Under the pieces are notes generated by a model, which ran no database searches, was not told where the DNA came from, and was given only the letters and a program-made list of their open reading frames with translations. From NCBI GenBank assembly GCA_958447915.1, contig CAUDCB010000143.1, positions 1 through 5,161 on the forward strand: a DNA stretch of 5,161 bases, in the 5' to 3' direction. Below, one piece after another: positions 4,590-5,161 of this stretch. Position 1 is the stretch's first letter. Each line of letters starts with the position of its first letter. This DNA is from an uncultured Collinsella sp. GTDB taxonomy: Bacteria; Actinomycetota; Coriobacteriia; Coriobacteriales; Coriobacteriaceae. A program made the position numbers and the translations under genes.

Positions 4590-5161
4590 CTACTCGCAGA
4601 TTTGGTCGACCACCTCGGTGATGGTCTTTTTTGCGGCTGCGAGGTTGCGTTGGGCCTGGGCGACAGCGGCCTCGGCTTGTTTCTTTGCCTTTACGACCTC
4701 GGCAAAGCGATTGATGGATTCGCTGTACTCGCGCGTGCGCGGGTCGAGTGCCGGCGGGACTTCGATCTCGAACAGGTCGCTCGGGCGGATGGCGCGGATG
4801 TCGGCTGCTTCAGTTAATGCTTGAATCAGTTGTGCCCCATGGCCTTCGGTGAGGTATCCAACGATTATCTCCGAAAACACCACGCGTTCCTCTTCGGTCA
4901 TTGTTTCGAATGACGGGCGAATGACGGTGGTGTTGTGCGAAGCAACCAGGTGCTGCTTTGCGTCGTCGGCGCTGACGACGAGCAGATTGGACGCGCCGTA
5001 ACGACCCAGCATGCGTGGCATGACGATATCTCCAGCGCGGAGCTCATAGCGATCGAGAATGCTGGGGTCCACCTTTACGATTCTTGAATCCGAACCATTT
5101 GCGCTCTCTACAGCGTCTGCGGGCAGAAGGTTGCCGTCCTGAAAATCCTGAGATGAGATAC
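4590..5161 (-). CDS. C-terminal part of a restriction-modification specificity (TRD)-like protein or methylase tail (5' end beyond window)
   Basis: The frame is open from the right edge to TAG 4590-4592, giving 189 residues, so the N-terminus is missing. The GTG at 5072 is an internal Val, since the frame continues 29 codons upstream without a stop. The pattern ISSQDFQDGNLLP, then a short linker, then YELRAGDIVMPRMLGRYGAS, then HNTTVIRP, then a helix with IIVGYLTEGHGAQLI, then DIRAIRPSDLFEIEVPP follows the order of target-recognition domains in type I RM HsdS subunits and of S-like tails on N6-adenine methylases. The last 52 residues, from DPRTREYSESINRF to the end, form an Ala/Lys/Glu-rich coiled coil like the conserved HsdS helices. 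It would select the DNA sequence for methylation or cleavage. No methylase motif (NPPF/NPPY) is visible in the fragment, so HsdS-like protein and methylase-specificity fusion cannot be separated. Alternatives are less likely. Confidence 0.65.
   Translation of the reverse strand, partial: ISSQDFQDGNLLPADAVESANGSDSRIVKVDPSILDRYELRAGDIVMPRMLGRYGASNLLVVSADDAKQHLVASHNTTVIRPSFETMTEEERVVFSEIIVGYLTEGHGAQLIQALTEAADIRAIRPSDLFEIEVPPALDPRTREYSESINRFAEVVKAKKQAEAAVAQAQRNLAAAKKTITEVVDQICE

Noticed and set aside
4590..5072. GTG at 5072 as the start of a complete 160-residue gene
   Set aside because: The same frame continues upstream to the window edge with motif-bearing sequence, and no ribosome binding site precedes the GTG in a convincing position.

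Overview
The window looks like chromosomal DNA from a GC-rich actinobacterium, most likely an intestinal Coriobacteriia member such as Collinsella. That placement rests on the strong G/C bias at third codon positions and on the gene types present. It is an inference, because no ribosomal or other marker gene lies in the window.

Layout. (1) Bases 1-587, minus strand: the N-terminal 195 codons of a membrane-anchored, TPR-like helical protein that runs off the left edge, with a perfect TATAAT box upstream. (2) Bases 588-750: a divergent intergenic region holding two small inverted repeats built from the same CGCTCG/CGAGCG hexamer. (3) Bases 751-1424, plus strand: a two-gene unit, a galactitol-type PTS EIIB and a free-standing VOC/glyoxalase-fold protein that resembles the C-terminal extension of some clostridial KDPG aldolases. 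No EIIA or EIIC is present. (4) Bases 1449-1487: a strong bidirectional intrinsic terminator between convergent units. (5) Bases 4111-1501, minus strand: a tight three-gene operon of a UBA-like/DUF4342 membrane protein, an OmpR-family response regulator and its HAMP-type sensor histidine kinase. The kinase start overlaps the regulator stop by 17 bp. (6) Bases 4112-4589: a long intergenic region with the operon promoter, a 182-bp imperfect palindrome (4324-4505) and a GC-rich hairpin. A 72-codon open frame on the minus strand runs through most of the palindrome and out of its left side. (7) Bases 4590-5161, minus strand: the C-terminal 189 residues of a protein with a target-recognition-like domain and a terminal coiled coil. 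This is typical of type I restriction-modification specificity modules or S-like tails of N6-adenine methylases.

How the genes relate. The kinase and regulator form a complete phosphorelay, and the DUF4342 protein ahead of them is probably co-transcribed and may act in the same envelope response. The EIIB needs EIIA and EIIC partners from elsewhere in the genome, and the coupled VOC gene hints at a sugar-acid or KDPG-type pathway. The palindrome lies between the possible restriction-modification gene and the signalling operon and looks like a non-autonomous dispersed repeat.

The points most worth a second look are the 182-bp palindrome with its coding-like frame, and the EIIB-VOC pair. The remaining genes are members of familiar families.
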